Source of the DNA: Micromonospora sp. NBC_00421
GTDB taxonomy: Bacteria > Actinomycetota > Actinomycetes > Mycobacteriales > Micromonosporaceae
Direction of reading: 5' to 3'
DNA: 64,000 nt
Assembly (NCBI RefSeq): GCF_036017915.1
Contig: NZ_CP107929.1
Location: 6,561,001-6,625,000, forward strand
The notes under the pieces: generated by a model
What the model was told of the DNA's origin: nothing
Database searches by the model: none
What the model saw: only the letters and a program-made list of their open reading frames with translations
Program-made: the position numbers and the translations under genes
Shown: piece after piece, positions 26,323 to 36,520 of the stretch
Layout of the letters: each line of letters begins with the position of its first letter
How positions within the stretch are numbered: position 1 is the first letter of the stretch

Positions 26323-26691
26323 ATGACGACCGCTCCGGGGCAGGTGCCGGTGACGCACCAGCCGCCACGTCATCCGCTCGACCCCGACCCGGTGCGTGCC
26401 ACCAAGGCACGGGCCGTCTTCGCGCTCGGCCTGATCGGGGCGCTGACCGGGCTGTTCGTCGGTGGGGTGGTGCCCGCCACGGTGGCGCTCCAGTTGGCCC
26501 GGCAGGCCCGTCGGGAGGCGTACGCCTCGGGTGGTTTCCTCACCGGGGCGGCCTGGCTGCGGCGGGGGGAGCGGTTGGCCTGGGTGGGGTTGGTGCTGGT
26601 CGCGGTGGCCGTGGTGACGCTCGTGGTGATCGGCGTGGTCCGGCTGACAGGTTCCCCGTCCGGGCAGGACTTCGCCCCGAACGTGGACTGA
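26323..26691 (+). CDS. Small two-helix membrane protein
   Basis: The 122-residue product (ATG 26323; ATG 26311 also possible) has a Pro-rich cytoplasmic start containing DPDPVRATKARAVFALGL, then two membrane segments (ARAVFALGLIGALTGLFVGG and LAWVGLVLVAVAVVTLVVIG) separated by ARQARREAYASGGFLTGAAW. The arrangement resembles DUF4190-like actinobacterial proteins, the same type as the next gene. Function unknown. It stands 108 nt before the second protein of this kind. Confidence 0.68.
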   Translation: MTTAPGQVPVTHQPPRHPLDPDPVRATKARAVFALGLIGALTGLFVGGVVPATVALQLARQARREAYASGGFLTGAAWLRRGERLAWVGLVLVAVAVVTLVVIGVVRLTGSPSGQDFAPNVD

Positions 26692-26798
26692 CCCGGCGGG
26701 GTGATGATCCGGTGGGGAGCACCCACGGTGCGTGGCGGCGGTAGCCTGGCCGGTGTCCGTCGCGTGACGGTGGACCCAGTTCGCGACAGGAGGACCCC

Positions 26799-27614
26799 GT
26801 GACGGAACCGGCGTCGCCGTCGGCAGGCGACCCGGGCGGGCCGCCCGCCGGTTCCCCGGAGCCTGCCTCGCCCTCCGGTTCGCCGGTGCCTGGCCTGCCC
26901 TCCGGTTCGCCGGTGCCTGGCCTGCCCTCCGGTTCGCCGGTGCCTGGCCCGGCCGGCTGGCCGCGTCCCTCCGGCGCGACCGGGATCGGGTCGTACTCCG
27001 GGTCGGGTGGGTCGTATCCCGGCGTGCTGCCGGCGGGTGACCATCCGCCGACGCTGCCCGGGCCGTACCCGGGACAGCCGGCGGGTCCGACGGCCGGGCC
27101 GGGCTGGCCGGCACCCTCCGGGCCCGGCTGGTCAGGGCCCTCCGGACCCGGGCCCGGCTGGTCGGGGCCTTCCGGGCCTGGACCCGGGCCGCTGCCCCCG
27201 CCTCCACCGGACGCCCCCCGCCTGCCGAAGCGGGTCGACCCGGTCCCTGGTACGCCCTTCGCCGTGGTGCACCTGGACGTGCCGGCGGTCACCTCCGGTC
27301 CGGCGGTGGGGTCGCTGGTCGCCGGGGTGGTGTCGATCCTGGTCTCGTTGCTGGTGATCTGCTTCGGCGTCGGGGGAGCGCAGCTCGGCGGTGCCTGGGC
27401 GGCCGGCGCGTTCACCGTGCCGGGCGTGCTGGCCGGCGGCGCGGCGATCGTCGCCGGGATGCTGGCCCGTCGGCAGATCCGGCGGGCCGCTCCGCCGCCG
27501 GCGGTGCGGTTCACCGGTCGGGGCCTGGCGACGGCCGGGATCAGCTGTGGCGGGGTGGGGCTGGTGCTCAGCCTGCTGGGGCTGGGGCTGGCGTTGCTGG
27601 TGCAGTTGGCGTGA
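26799..27614 (+). CDS. Pro-rich DUF4190-like membrane protein
   Basis: GTG 26799 follows ACAGGAGGACCCC. The 271-residue protein has about 145 residues of Pro/Gly/Ser-rich low complexity, including PSGSPVPGL repeats encoded by a 27-bp DNA repeat, then AVVHLDVPAVTSG and a hydrophobic region with three or four membrane segments (SLVAGVVSILVSLLVICFGV, GVLAGGAAIVAGML, GVGLVLSLLGLGLALLVQLA). The core matches DUF4190-like proteins, whose function is not established. It lies between the rpoC terminator and the str-operon promoter. Confidence 0.68.
   Translation: MTEPASPSAGDPGGPPAGSPEPASPSGSPVPGLPSGSPVPGLPSGSPVPGPAGWPRPSGATGIGSYSGSGGSYPGVLPAGDHPPTLPGPYPGQPAGPTAGPGWPAPSGPGWSGPSGPGPGWSGPSGPGPGPLPPPPPDAPRLPKRVDPVPGTPFAVVHLDVPAVTSGPAVGSLVAGVVSILVSLLVICFGVGGAQLGGAWAAGAFTVPGVLAGGAAIVAGMLARRQIRRAAPPPAVRFTGRGLATAGISCGGVGLVLSLLGLGLALLVQLA
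26874..26950. repeat. 27-bp tandem repeat inside the Pro-rich gene
   Basis: Unit TCCGGTTCGCCGGTGCCTGG plus CCTGCCC: copies at 26874-26900 and 26901-26927, and a third that is partial to 26950. Each encodes nine residues (SGSPVPGLP), so copy number can change without frameshift. Confidence 0.85.
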
Positions 27615-27796
27615 CCCCGCTGTCCGGAGTGACGGGCCCCGCTGTCCGGAGGTGACGGGCCGGGCCGTCCGGGGGTGGCGGGCCGCGGCCCGCGACAGCC
27701 GGTACACTGGAGCACCTGAGGGGCCCGACCCGGGCGAGCAGGCAGGCACACGGCGTGACCGGTGGGAAGTTGTGAGACCCGGCGGACCAACCCGTT

Positions 27797-27825
27797 TTGA
27801 CCTGTGCGGCTGTGGTAGGTACTCT
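27797..27825 (+). promoter_or_regulatory. Promoter for rpsL-rpsG-fusA-tuf
   Basis: TTGACC (27797-27802), 17-nt spacer, TACTCT (27820-27825): a near-consensus housekeeping promoter about 305 nt before rpsL. Confidence 0.75.
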
Positions 27826-27997
27826 TCTCTCTTGCGCCCGGGCAAGCCTGGGTGGCTCGTGCGTGCGCGGGATTCGGATTTGCTCCGGAGATCGAGCGGC
27901 CGTACGACACAGTCCAAGACCCGGTGCGCGACAACCGCACGCCGGTGACAGAAAGCCGGTGCGCGCGTGAGCGTCGGCACCGGGACCGCGAATCGGG

Positions 27998-28016
27998 CGA
28001 CACGCCCGACCGCGGG
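27998..28016 (+). promoter_or_regulatory. 19-nt leader motif shared by rpsL and rpsJ leaders (copy 1)
   Basis: CGACACGCCCGACCGCGGG in the rpsL leader, identical to 32821-32839 in the rpsJ leader, each about 80-115 nt before the start codon. The identity outside coding sequence suggests a common RNA or DNA element. Confidence 0.6.
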
Positions 28017-28130
28017 TGCCGGGGCCTCCGCGAGGTGGCACCGGCCGGAATGTAGGAGAGTCGACCATCAGGTCGGCTAACGAGCAGACGGCGCGGTCGC
28101 GTGAGCGGCCGAAGGGAGCGGAGAAACCCG

Positions 28131-28505
28131 GTGCCCACCATTCAGCAGCTGGTCCGAAAGGGCCGCCAGGCCAAGACGACCAAGACCAAGACCCCGGCGC
28201 TGAAGGGATCCCCTCAGCGGCGCGGTGTGTGCACCCGCGTGTACACCACCACCCCCAAGAAGCCGAACTCGGCGCTCCGCAAGGTCGCTCGTGTCAAGCT
28301 CAGCAGCCAGATCGAGGTGACCGCCTACATCCCGGGCGTGGGTCACAACCTGCAGGAGCACTCGATCGTGCTCGTTCGCGGCGGCCGGGTGAAGGACCTC
28401 CCCGGCGTGCGTTACAAGATCGTCCGCGGTTCGCTGGACACCCAGGGTGTCCGCAACCGCAAGCAGGCGCGCAGCCGGTACGGCGCGAAGAAGGAGAAGA
28501 GCTGA
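28131..28505 (+). CDS. rpsL: 30S ribosomal protein S12
   Basis: GTG 28131 ([15 protein letters not shown]) follows GGGAGCGGAG. The product is the standard 124 residues. The decoding-site segments [11 protein letters not shown] and [13 protein letters not shown], where streptomycin-resistance changes occur, are wild type. S12 monitors codon-anticodon pairing. First gene of the str operon; rpsG starts 1 nt after its stop. Confidence 0.99.
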   Translation: MPTIQQLVRKGRQAKTTKTKTPALKGSPQRRGVCTRVYTTTPKKPNSALRKVARVKLSSQIEVTAYIPGVGHNLQEHSIVLVRGGRVKDLPGVRYKIVRGSLDTQGVRNRKQARSRYGAKKEKS

Positions 28506-28506
28506 C

Positions 28507-28977
28507 ATGCCGCGTAAGGGACCCGCTCCGCGGAAACCGCTTGTCGCTGACCCGGTGTACAACTCGCCGCTTGTCACCCAGTTGGTCAACAAGATCCTGA
28601 TGCGCGGTAAGCGTCAGCTCGCCGAGCGCATCGTGTACGCGGCCCTGGAGGGCTGCCGCGAGAAGAGCGGCACCGACCCGGTCGTCACCCTCAAGCGGGC
28701 GATGGACAACGTCAAGCCGACCCTCGAGGTGCGCAGCCGCCGCGTCGGTGGCGCCACCTACCAGGTGCCGGTCGAGGTCCGTCCGTCCCGGGCGACCACC
28801 CTCGGTCTGCGCTGGCTGGTGACGTACTCCAAGGCCCGCCGTGAGAAGACCATGATCGAGCGGCTGATGAACGAGCTGCTGGACGCGAGCAACGGTCTGG
28901 GGGCCGCAGTCAAGCGGCGCGAGGACACTCACAAGATGGCGGAGTCCAACAAGGCCTTCGCGCACTACCGCTGGTAA
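28507..28977 (+). CDS. rpsG: 30S ribosomal protein S7
   Basis: A 156-residue S7 (ATG 28507, [20 protein letters not shown]), with the conserved [20 protein letters not shown] and [11 protein letters not shown] segments. S7 nucleates the 30S head and lies at the E site; in E. coli it represses its own operon. It is immediately downstream of rpsL and 75 nt before fusA. Confidence 0.99.
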   Translation: MPRKGPAPRKPLVADPVYNSPLVTQLVNKILMRGKRQLAERIVYAALEGCREKSGTDPVVTLKRAMDNVKPTLEVRSRRVGGATYQVPVEVRPSRATTLGLRWLVTYSKARREKTMIERLMNELLDASNGLGAAVKRREDTHKMAESNKAFAHYRW

Positions 28978-29052
28978 CAGCTTGGTTCCGGCGCCTGACC
29001 GGCGCCGGAACCGCCATCGGTCGAGTCGAGACGACGATAAGTAGGGACTGAA

Positions 29053-31149
29053 GTGGCCGCCGCAGACGCGCTCGCCAACGTACGCAACATCGGCATCATG
29101 GCGCACATCGATGCCGGTAAGACCACGACCACTGAGCGGATCCTGTTCTACACCGGTATCACCTACAAGATCGGTGAGGTCCACGAGGGCGCTGCCGTCA
29201 TGGACTGGATGGAGCAGGAGCAGGAGCGTGGCATCACGATCACCTCTGCTGCCACCAAGTGTGAGTGGAAGGGCCACACGATCCAGATCATCGACACGCC
29301 CGGTCACGTCGACTTCACGGTCGAGGTCGAGCGGTCGCTGCGGGTGCTGGACGGTGCGGTCGCGGTCTACGACGGTGTCGCCGGCGTGGAGCCGCAGACG
29401 GAGAACGTCTGGCGGCAGGCCGACAAGTACCACGTTCCGCGGATGTGCTTCGTCAACAAGCTCGACCGCACCGGCGCGGACTTCTTCCGCTGCGTGCAGA
29501 TGATGATCGACCGGCTCAACGCCACCCCGCTGGTGCTCCAGATCCCGATCGGGCTCGAGGGCGACCACATCGGCGTCGTCGACCTGATCGGCATGCGTGC
29601 CCTCACCTGGCGCGGGGAGACCCAGAAGGGTGAGGACTACGCGATCGAGGAGATCCCGGCCGACCTGGCCGACTCCGCGGCCGAGTGGCGCGAGAAGCTG
29701 ATGGAGACCCTGGCCGACGTCGATGACGCGGTGATGGAGAAGTACCTGGAGGGCGAGGAGATCTCCGTCGAGGAGATCAAGGCCGCCATCCGGCGGTCCA
29801 CCATCGCCAGCAAGGCCAACCCGGTGCTGTGCGGTTCGGCGTTCAAGAACAAGGGCGTGCAGCCCATGCTCGACGCCGTGGTCGACTTCCTGCCGTCGCC
29901 GCTGGACGTCCCGGCGATCGAGGGCACGGCCACCGACGGCGAGACCCCGCTGGTGCGTAAGCCGTCGAAGAACGAGCCGTTCTCCGGCCTGGCCTTCAAG
30001 ATCCAGACGGACAAGCACCTCGGCAAGCTCACCTACGTCCGGGTCTACTCCGGTCTGCTCGAGTCCGGCTCCCAGGTGGTCAACTCCACCAAGGACCGCA
30101 AGGAGCGGATCGGCAAGATCTACCAGATGCACGCCAACAAGCGGGAAGAGCGTCCGACGGCGCAGGCCGGCGACATCATCGCGGTGCAGGGTCTCAAGCA
30201 GACCACCACCGGCGACACGCTCTCCGACCCGGCGAACCCGGTCATCCTGGAGTCGATGACCTTCCCGGAGCCGGTCATCTCAGTGGCGATCGAGCCGAAG
30301 ACCAAGTCCGACCAGGAGAAGCTCGGCACCGCGATCCAGCGGCTGGCCGAGGAGGACCCGACCTTCCGGGTCCGGCTCGACGAGGAGACCGGCCAGACGG
30401 TCATCTCCGGCATGGGCGAGCTGCACCTGGACATCCTGGTCGACCGGATGCGCCGTGAGTTCAACGTCGAGGCCAACGTCGGCAAGCCGCAGGTGGCGTA
30501 CCGCGAGACCATCCGCCGCAAGGTGGACAAGGTCGAGTACACCCACAAGAAGCAGACCGGTGGCTCCGGCCAGTACGCCCGCGTCATCGTGAGCATCGAG
30601 CCGCTGCCGCTTGACAACGAGTCGCCGACCTACGAGTTCGCCAACGCGGTGAGCGGTGGTCGTATCCCGCGGGAGTACATCCCGTCGGTCGACGCCGGCG
30701 CGCAGGATGCCATGCAGTACGGCATCCTGGCGGGCTTCCCGCTGGTCGGGGTCAAGCTGACGCTGCTCGACGGTCAGTACCACGACGTCGACTCGTCGGA
30801 AATGGCATTCAAGATCGCCGGCTCGATGGTGATGAAGGACGCGGCCCGCAAGGCCGACCCGGCATTGCTCGAGCCGATGATGGCCGTTGAGGTCACCACT
30901 CCTGAGGAGAACATGGGTGACGTCATCGGCGACCTCAACTCCCGCCGCGGCATCATCCAGGCGATGGAGGAGCGCAGCGGCGCCCGCATCGTGAAGGCTC
31001 TGGTGCCGTTGTCGGAGATGTTCGGCTACGTCGGCGACCTGCGGTCGAAGACCCAGGGCCGGGCTAGCTACAGCATGCAGTTCGACTCCTACGCCGAGGT
31101 GCCGCAGAGCGTGGCGAAGGAGATCATCGCCAAGGCGACGGGTGAGTGA
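29053..31149 (+). CDS. fusA: Elongation factor G
   Basis: A 698-residue EF-G from GTG 29053. GTPase motifs are intact: [15 protein letters not shown] (P-loop), [10 protein letters not shown] (switch I), DTPGHVDF (switch II) and [10 protein letters not shown] (G4). Domains II-V follow, ending [20 protein letters not shown]. It drives translocation and, with RRF, ribosome recycling. Length and motifs identify the canonical copy, not a fusidate-resistance paralogue. Confidence 0.99.
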   Translation: MAAADALANVRNIGIMAHIDAGKTTTTERILFYTGITYKIGEVHEGAAVMDWMEQEQERGITITSAATKCEWKGHTIQIIDTPGHVDFTVEVERSLRVLDGAVAVYDGVAGVEPQTENVWRQADKYHVPRMCFVNKLDRTGADFFRCVQMMIDRLNATPLVLQIPIGLEGDHIGVVDLIGMRALTWRGETQKGEDYAIEEIPADLADSAAEWREKLMETLADVDDAVMEKYLEGEEISVEEIKAAIRRSTIASKANPVLCGSAFKNKGVQPMLDAVVDFLPSPLDVPAIEGTATDGETPLVRKPSKNEPFSGLAFKIQTDKHLGKLTYVRVYSGLLESGSQVVNSTKDRKERIGKIYQMHANKREERPTAQAGDIIAVQGLKQTTTGDTLSDPANPVILESMTFPEPVISVAIEPKTKSDQEKLGTAIQRLAEEDPTFRVRLDEETGQTVISGMGELHLDILVDRMRREFNVEANVGKPQVAYRETIRRKVDKVEYTHKKQTGGSGQYARVIVSIEPLPLDNESPTYEFANAVSGGRIPREYIPSVDAGAQDAMQYGILAGFPLVGVKLTLLDGQYHDVDSSEMAFKIAGSMVMKDAARKADPALLEPMMAVEVTTPEENMGDVIGDLNSRRGIIQAMEERSGARIVKALVPLSEMFGYVGDLRSKTQGRASYSMQFDSYAEVPQSVAKEIIAKATGE

Positions 31150-31368
31150 CGCTCACCCGCTGCTGATCCGGTGAGCCGGGGCCGGTCGCGGGAGGTGTTC
31201 CCGCCCGCGACCACCTCGGTCGAGTTGTGTGAATCCGGGCCTGTAGGCTTCATCGCCGCAGAACCCACCAAGCTCTCCGGCCGCAGGCCGGAAAGGCTGT
31301 CGACAGAGTCCTAAGCGCCGTCCGGCGCGCCGGGGCGAACGAACCAAGAAGTCCACAGGAGGACACCA

Positions 31369-32562
31369 GTGGCGAAGGCTAAGTTCGAGCGGACTAAGCC
31401 GCACGTCAACATCGGCACCATTGGTCACATCGACCACGGTAAGACGACGCTGACGGCGGCCATCACCAAGGTCCTGCACGACCAGTACCCGGACCTCAAC
31501 CCGTACACGCCGTTCGACGAGATCGACAAGGCGCCGGAGGAGAAGGCCCGCGGCATCACGATCTCGATCGCACACGTCGAGTACCAGACCGAGGCGCGGC
31601 ACTACGCGCACGTCGACTGCCCCGGGCACGCCGACTACATCAAGAACATGATCACCGGTGCCGCGCAGATGGACGGCGCGATCCTGGTGGTCGCGGCGAC
31701 CGACGGCCCGATGCCGCAGACCCGCGAGCACGTGCTGCTGGCCCGTCAGGTCGGTGTGCCGTACATCGTCGTGGCGCTCAACAAGAGCGACATGGTCGAC
31801 GACGAGGAGCTCCTGGAGCTCGTCGAGCTCGAGGTTCGTGAGCTGCTCTCGGCGCAGGAGTACCCGGGTGACGACCTGCCGGTCGTCCGGGTGTCGGCGC
31901 TGCGGGCCCTCGAGGGTGACCCGGAGTGGACCGGCCGCCTGCTGGAGCTGATGAACGCGGTCGACACCGCGATCCCGCAGCCCGAGCGGGAGACCGAGAA
32001 GCCGTTCCTGATGCCGATCGAGGACGTCTTCACGATCACCGGTCGTGGCACGGTCGTCACCGGTCGCGCGGAGCGCGGCATCCTCAAGCCGAACGAGGAG
32101 GTGGAGATCGTCGGTATCCGCGAGAAGTCGCAGAAGACGGTCTGCACCGGCATCGAGATGTTCCGCAAGCTGCTCGACGAGGCCCGCGCGGGCGAGAACG
32201 TCGGTCTGCTGCTGCGGGGCATCAAGCGCGAGGACGTCGAGCGCGGCATGGTGGTCGTCAAGCCGGGCACCAGCACCCCGCACACGGAGTTCGAGGCGAC
32301 GGTCTACATCCTCTCCAAGGAGGAGGGCGGCCGGCACACCCCGTTCTTCCAGAACTACCGTCCGCAGTTCTACTTCCGGACCACGGACGTCACCGGTGTC
32401 GTCACCCTTCCCGAGGGCACCGAAATGGTCATGCCGGGCGACAACACCACGATGGCCGTGAAGCTCATCCAGCCCATCGCGATGGAGGACAACCTCAAGT
32501 TCGCGATCCGCGAGGGTGGTCGTACGGTCGGCGCCGGTCGCGTCACCAAGATCATCAAGTGA
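31369..32562 (+). CDS. tuf: Elongation factor Tu
   Basis: GTG 31369 after CACAGGAGGACACC, 397 residues. GTPase motifs [21 protein letters not shown] and [10 protein letters not shown] are present, and the C-terminus is [15 protein letters not shown]. It delivers aminoacyl-tRNA. The 219-nt gap to fusA contains only a short GC hairpin. Positions known for elfamycin resistance that I can align (the RQVG and VGAG segments) look normal. Confidence 0.99.
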   Translation: MAKAKFERTKPHVNIGTIGHIDHGKTTLTAAITKVLHDQYPDLNPYTPFDEIDKAPEEKARGITISIAHVEYQTEARHYAHVDCPGHADYIKNMITGAAQMDGAILVVAATDGPMPQTREHVLLARQVGVPYIVVALNKSDMVDDEELLELVELEVRELLSAQEYPGDDLPVVRVSALRALEGDPEWTGRLLELMNAVDTAIPQPERETEKPFLMPIEDVFTITGRGTVVTGRAERGILKPNEEVEIVGIREKSQKTVCTGIEMFRKLLDEARAGENVGLLLRGIKREDVERGMVVVKPGTSTPHTEFEATVYILSKEEGGRHTPFFQNYRPQFYFRTTDVTGVVTLPEGTEMVMPGDNTTMAVKLIQPIAMEDNLKFAIREGGRTVGAGRVTKIIK

Positions 32563-32685
32563 GCTAGGTAACCCCGATTAGCGTTGCCGCCGGTCGTGCG
32601 GCATACTAGTCAGGTTGCGTAACGACGGTTAGTCGCCCGCGTCCGGCGTAAGGTTGGACCTCCGGGGAGACCAACAGTCGCGCGT

Positions 32686-32720
32686 AGGGTGGTTGATCGC
32701 CCCTGGCGGTCAACCACCCT
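32686..32720 (+). terminator. Hairpin between tuf and rpsJ
   Basis: AGGGTGGTTGA (32686-32696) and TCAACCACCCT (32710-32720) are perfect 11-bp arms; the loop itself pairs (CGCC/GGCG), giving about 16 bp with one T-G wobble. Termination of tuf mRNA or a leader structure for rpsJ are both possible. Confidence 0.65.
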
Positions 32721-32820
32721 CGCACGGCGTCCAGATCGCTGTGATGCGATCGGCGCCTTGACCCACCGCGTGGTCAGCGAATCGCTCCGGAGTCCCGGGG
32801 CGGAGCCTGGTCCACGGGCG

Positions 32821-32839
32821 CGACACGCCCGACCGCGGG
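32821..32839 (+). promoter_or_regulatory. 19-nt leader motif shared by rpsL and rpsJ leaders (copy 2)
   Basis: CGACACGCCCGACCGCGGG, identical to 27998-28016. Here the following GGTCGGCG closes a stem with CCGACC. Confidence 0.6.
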
Positions 32840-32917
32840 GGTCGGCGAAGTGGGCCTGTGCCAGCCGGTACAGGTGCCCGCAACACAGCGGCATCGAGAG
32901 AAGGAACAGAAGCCACC

Positions 32918-33226
32918 ATGGCGGGACAGAAGATCCGCATCCGGCTCAAGGCCTATGACCACGAGGTCGTCGACTCCTCGGCGCGGAAGATCGTCGAGAC
33001 GGTGACGCGCACCGGGGCGCAGGTCGCGGGCCCGGTGCCGCTGCCCACGGAGATCAACCGTTTCTGCGTCATCCGCTCGCCGCACAAGTACAAGGACTCG
33101 CGCGAGCACTTCGAGATGCGCACGCACAAGCGGCTGATCGACATCATCGACCCGACTCCGAAGACGGTCGACTCGCTCATGCGCCTCGACCTGCCGGCTG
33201 GCGTCGACATCGAGATCAAGCTGTAG
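32918..33226 (+). CDS. rpsJ: 30S ribosomal protein S10
   Basis: ATG 32918 ([20 protein letters not shown]) after GAGAAGGAACAG; 102 residues, the normal length. The exposed loop between the strands, which lets S10 act as NusE with NusG and NusB, is present. It opens the S10 operon rpsJ-rplC-rplD-rplW-rplB-rpsS-rplV-rpsC-rplP-rpmC-rpsQ. Confidence 0.99.
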
Positions 33227-33237
33227 GGACCGGACAA

Positions 33238-33903
33238 ATGGACAGGCAAGTCAAGGGGATCCTGGGCGCCAAGCTCGGTATGACCCAGGTCTGGGACAAC
33301 AACAAGGTTGTGCCGGTGACCGTGGTTCAGGCCGGCCCGTGCGTCGTCAGCCAGGTGCGTAGCGCCGAGAAGGACGGTTACTCCGCGGTCCAGCTCGCCT
33401 ACGGCACGATCGACCCGCGCAAGGCCAAGAAGCCGCTCAGCGGGCACTACGCCAAGGCGGACGTGGCGCCGCGCCGGCACATCGTCGAGCTGCGTACCGC
33501 GAACGCGGCGGACTACTCGCTGGGCCAGGAGGTCACGGTCGAGGAGTTCCCGGCCGGCGTGACCATCGACGTCACCGGCAAGACCAAGGGCAAGGGCTAC
33601 GCCGGCCCGATGAAGCGGCACGGCTTCCACGGTCTGCGCGCCAGCCACGGCGTCGAGCGCAAGCACCGCTCGCCGGGCTCCATCGGCGCCTGCGCGACCC
33701 CGGGTCGCGTCTTCAAGGGCACCCGGATGGCGGGTCGGATGGGTGGCGTGCGCTACACCGTCCAGAACCTGACCGTCCAGGCGGTCGACACCGAGAACAA
33801 CCTCCTGCTCGTCCGTGGTGCCATTCCCGGCCCCAAGGGCGCGCTGGTCCTGGTCCGCACCGCGGCCAAGACGAAGGCGAAGAAGGGCGGTGTGGCCAAG
33901 TGA
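33238..33903 (+). CDS. rplC: 50S ribosomal protein L3
   Basis: A 221-residue L3 starting [20 protein letters not shown]. The extension that reaches the peptidyl-transferase centre ([20 protein letters not shown], then [20 protein letters not shown]) is conserved; its Gln methylation region looks normal. An early 50S assembly protein. Its stop overlaps rplD by 4 nt (GTGA). Confidence 0.99.
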   Translation: MDRQVKGILGAKLGMTQVWDNNKVVPVTVVQAGPCVVSQVRSAEKDGYSAVQLAYGTIDPRKAKKPLSGHYAKADVAPRRHIVELRTANAADYSLGQEVTVEEFPAGVTIDVTGKTKGKGYAGPMKRHGFHGLRASHGVERKHRSPGSIGACATPGRVFKGTRMAGRMGGVRYTVQNLTVQAVDTENNLLLVRGAIPGPKGALVLVRTAAKTKAKKGGVAK

Positions 33904-34577
33904 CCACCGTTGACGTCCGCAATGTCGAAGGCGCCAAGAGCGGCTCCGTCGAGCTGCCGGCCGACATCTTCGACGTCCAGGCCAACATCGCGCTGATGCA
34001 CCAGGTCGTGGTGGCTCAGCTCGCGGCGGCCCGGCAGGGCACCCACAAGGTCAAGAGCCGTGGCGAGGTCGCCGGTGGCGGCAAGAAGCCCTACAAGCAG
34101 AAGGGCACCGGTCGCGCCCGGCAGGGCTCGATCCGCGCGCCGCAGTTCGCCGGTGGTGGAGTGGTACACGGCCCGGTGCCGCGCGACTACAGCCAGCGGA
34201 CCCCGAAGAAGATGAAGGCAGCCGCCCTGCGTGGCGCCCTCTCCGACCGGGCCCGCGCCGGCCAGGTGCACGTCGTCGAGGCGTTCGTCTCGGGCGAGAA
34301 GCCGTCGACCAAGGCGGCCCTGGCCACCCTGGCCAAGCTGACCGAGGCCCGTCGGGTCCTGGTCGTGCTGAGCGGCACCGACGAGCTGAACTGGGTGTCG
34401 CTGCGCAACGAGCCGCGGGTGCACCTGATCGAGTCCGGCCAGCTCAACACGTACGACGTGCTGGTGGCCGACGACGTGGTCTTCACCAAGGACGCCCTGG
34501 ACGAGTTCCTGGGCGTACCCGCGGAGGCCGGCCCCGTGGCCGAGTCCGCCGAGACCACCGAGGAGGGTGGCAAGTGA
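33900..34577 (+). CDS. rplD: 50S ribosomal protein L4
   Basis: GTG 33900, 225 residues. The long loop lining the exit tunnel ([20 protein letters not shown]) is wild-type in character; this is where macrolide-resistance changes arise. In E. coli L4 represses the S10 operon through its leader. A short acidic tail ([11 protein letters not shown]) precedes the GTGA overlap with rplW. Confidence 0.99.
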   Translation: MTTVDVRNVEGAKSGSVELPADIFDVQANIALMHQVVVAQLAAARQGTHKVKSRGEVAGGGKKPYKQKGTGRARQGSIRAPQFAGGGVVHGPVPRDYSQRTPKKMKAAALRGALSDRARAGQVHVVEAFVSGEKPSTKAALATLAKLTEARRVLVVLSGTDELNWVSLRNEPRVHLIESGQLNTYDVLVADDVVFTKDALDEFLGVPAEAGPVAESAETTEEGGK

Positions 34578-34876
34578 GCACGATCGCCGACCCGCGGGAC
34601 ATCATCGTCGCGCCGGTCGTCTCGGAGAAGAGCTACAGCGAGCTGAACCGGAACTGGTACACCTTCCTGGTGCACCCGGACGCGAACAAGACCGAGATCA
34701 AGATCGCTATCCAGCAGATCTTCAACGTCCGCGTCCTGACGGTCAACACGCTCAACCGCCAGGGCAAGCGCAAGCGCACCAAGACCGGCTTCGGTCAGCG
34801 CAAGGCGACCAAGCGGGCGATCGTGAAGCTGGCTGACGGTGACCGTATCGAGGCCTTCGGCGGCCCGGTCAGCTGA
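34574..34876 (+). CDS. rplW: 50S ribosomal protein L23
   Basis: GTG 34574, 100 residues, [20 protein letters not shown]. The conserved [17 protein letters not shown] loop contacts 23S rRNA beside the exit tunnel, where L23 also docks trigger factor and SRP. It overlaps rplD by 4 nt and precedes rplB by 12 nt. Confidence 0.99.
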   Translation: MSTIADPRDIIVAPVVSEKSYSELNRNWYTFLVHPDANKTEIKIAIQQIFNVRVLTVNTLNRQGKRKRTKTGFGQRKATKRAIVKLADGDRIEAFGGPVS

Positions 34877-34888
34877 GGGGTGTAGACA

Positions 34889-35728
34889 ATGGCTATCCGT
34901 AAGTACAAGCCGACGACGCCGGGCCGACGCGGCTCCAGCGTCGCCGACTTCGCCGAGATCACCCGGTCCACGCCGGAGAAGTCGCTGCTGGCTCCGCTGC
35001 CGAAGAAGGGTGGGCGCAACGCCCACGGCCGGATCACCACCCGGCACCACGGCGGCGGCCACAAGCGGCAGTACCGTCTGATCGACTTCAAGCGGGTCGA
35101 CAAGGACGGCGTGCCGGCGAAGGTCGCGCACATCGAGTACGACCCGAACCGCACGGCGCGCATCGCGCTGCTGCACTACGCCGACGGCGAGAAGCGCTAC
35201 ATCCTCGCGCCGAAGGACATGAAGCAGGGCGACCGCGTCGAGTCCGGTCCGGGCGCCGACATCAAGCCGGGCAACAACCTGCCGCTGCGCAACATCCCGG
35301 TCGGTACCACCATCCACAATGTGGAGCTGCGTCCGGGCGGCGGCGCCAAGCTGGCCCGTTCGGCAGGCGTCGGCATCCAGCTGCTCGGCCGGGAGGGCGT
35401 CTACGCGACCCTCCGGATGCCGTCCGGTGAGATCCGGCGGGTCGACGTACGCTGCCGCGCGAGCGTCGGTGAGATCGGCAACGCCGACCAGTCGAACATC
35501 AACTGGGGTAAGGCCGGCCGGATGCGGTGGAAGGGCAAGCGCCCGACCGTCCGTGGTGTCGCGATGAACCCGGTCGACCACCCGCACGGTGGTGGTGAGG
35601 GTAAGACCTCCGGTGGTCGCCACCCGGTGAACCCGCAGGGTAAGCCCGAGGGCCGCACCCGTCGTAAGGGCCAGCCGAGCGACCGGCTGATCGTCCGCCG
35701 CCGCTACGCCACGCGTAAGCGCGGCTGA
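34889..35728 (+). CDS. rplB: 50S ribosomal protein L2
   Basis: A 279-residue L2 beginning [20 protein letters not shown]. The most conserved region, [20 protein letters not shown], includes the His near the peptidyl-transferase centre. L2 is needed for subunit association. rpsS begins 12 nt later. Confidence 0.99.
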   Translation: MAIRKYKPTTPGRRGSSVADFAEITRSTPEKSLLAPLPKKGGRNAHGRITTRHHGGGHKRQYRLIDFKRVDKDGVPAKVAHIEYDPNRTARIALLHYADGEKRYILAPKDMKQGDRVESGPGADIKPGNNLPLRNIPVGTTIHNVELRPGGGAKLARSAGVGIQLLGREGVYATLRMPSGEIRRVDVRCRASVGEIGNADQSNINWGKAGRMRWKGKRPTVRGVAMNPVDHPHGGGEGKTSGGRHPVNPQGKPEGRTRRKGQPSDRLIVRRRYATRKRG

Positions 35729-35740
35729 GGGAGATAGAGC

Positions 35741-36022
35741 ATGCCTCGCAGCCTGAAGAAGGGCCCGTTCATCGACGACCACCTGCTCAAGAAGGTGGAG
35801 ACGCAGAACGACAAGGGCTCGAAGAACGTCATCAAGACCTGGTCGCGGCGCTCGACGATCATCCCCGAGATGCTCGGGCACACGATCGCCGTGCACGACG
35901 GACGCAAGCACGTCCCGGTGTTCGTGACCGAGGCGATGGTCGGGCACAAGCTCGGCGAGTTCGCGCTGACCCGCACGTTCAAGGGTCACGAGAAGGACGA
36001 CCGGAAGAGCCGCCGGCGCTGA
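35741..36022 (+). CDS. rpsS: 30S ribosomal protein S19
   Basis: 93 residues, [20 protein letters not shown] to [14 protein letters not shown]19 sits with S13 on the 30S head by the A-site tRNA. All conserved segments ([32 protein letters not shown]) are present; normal length. Confidence 0.99.
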   Translation: MPRSLKKGPFIDDHLLKKVETQNDKGSKNVIKTWSRRSTIIPEMLGHTIAVHDGRKHVPVFVTEAMVGHKLGEFALTRTFKGHEKDDRKSRRR

Positions 36023-36061
36023 GCCGCGGGCATACGGATAGAGGAACAAGGGGTTACAGCG

Positions 36062-36520
36062 ATGCCAGGAAAGGGCGACGCTCCGGTGCTTCCGGGCGCG
36101 CGGGCGGTTGCGCGACACGTGCGCATCTCGCCGATGAAGGCGCGCCGGGTGGTCAACCTCGTCCGCGGCCTGCCCGCGAAGGAGGCGCTCACGGTGCTGC
36201 AGTTCGCGCCGCAGGCGGCGAGCGAGCAGGTGTACAAGGTGCTCGCTAGCGCGATCGCCAACGCGGAGAACAACGAGCGGCTGGACCCTGACGCGCTGCT
36301 CGTCAGCGAGGCGTTCGTCGACGAGGGCCCGACCATGAAGCGGTTCCGGCCGCGGGCGCAGGGCCGGGCGTACCGGATCCGCAAGCGCACCTGCCACATC
36401 ACCGTGGCGGTGGAGGCGGTCGCGCCGGCGGCGCCGAAGAAGGCGGCTGCCAAGAAGGCCGCCCCGGCGCAGCAGGCCGAGGCCGCTGAGACCGAGAGCA
36501 AGACGGAGGGTGCCGAGTAA
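36062..36520 (+). CDS. rplV: 50S ribosomal protein L22
   Basis: A 152-residue L22. The core (about 115 residues) has [20 protein letters not shown] and the tunnel hairpin [20 protein letters not shown] with no deletion of the type linked to macrolide resistance. The last 35 residues are an Ala/Lys/Glu tail ([20 protein letters not shown]) common in actinobacteria. The stop TAA shares its last base with the rpsC start (TAATG). Confidence 0.98.
   Translation: MPGKGDAPVLPGARAVARHVRISPMKARRVVNLVRGLPAKEALTVLQFAPQAASEQVYKVLASAIANAENNERLDPDALLVSEAFVDEGPTMKRFRPRAQGRAYRIRKRTCHITVAVEAVAPAAPKKAAAKKAAPAQQAEAAETESKTEGAE

Larger units (their letters stand above)
27615..28130. other. str-operon promoter and leader region
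   Basis: No gene. The start contains echoed CGCTGTCCGGAGGTGACGGGCC-like segments. A strong promoter is at 27797-27825, and a leader of about 300 nt before rpsL contains the 19-nt motif shared with the S10 leader. Confidence 0.6.
32563..32917. other. tuf-rpsJ spacer and S10 leader
   Basis: A 355-nt gap without a gene. It includes a long hairpin at 32686-32720 and the 19-nt shared motif at 32821-32839, which itself can pair (CCGACC-GCGGG-GGTCGG). A TACTAG/CATACT box at about 32602 may be a -10 element, but no good -35 is visible. Confidence 0.55.

Noticed and set aside
21949..27207. A 1752-codon open frame on the minus strand across rpoC
   Set aside because: It is exactly antisense to rpoC and its neighbours, and its composition (Arg/Asp/Leu/Val-rich) is the usual shadow of GC-rich coding DNA.
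28131..28505. Possible streptomycin-resistance changes in S12
   Set aside because: The Lys in [11 protein letters not shown] and in GGRVKDLPG are wild type.
31369..32562. EF-Tu as an elfamycin-resistant variant
   Set aside because: The segments I can align with known resistance sites look normal and it is the canonical tuf of the str operon.
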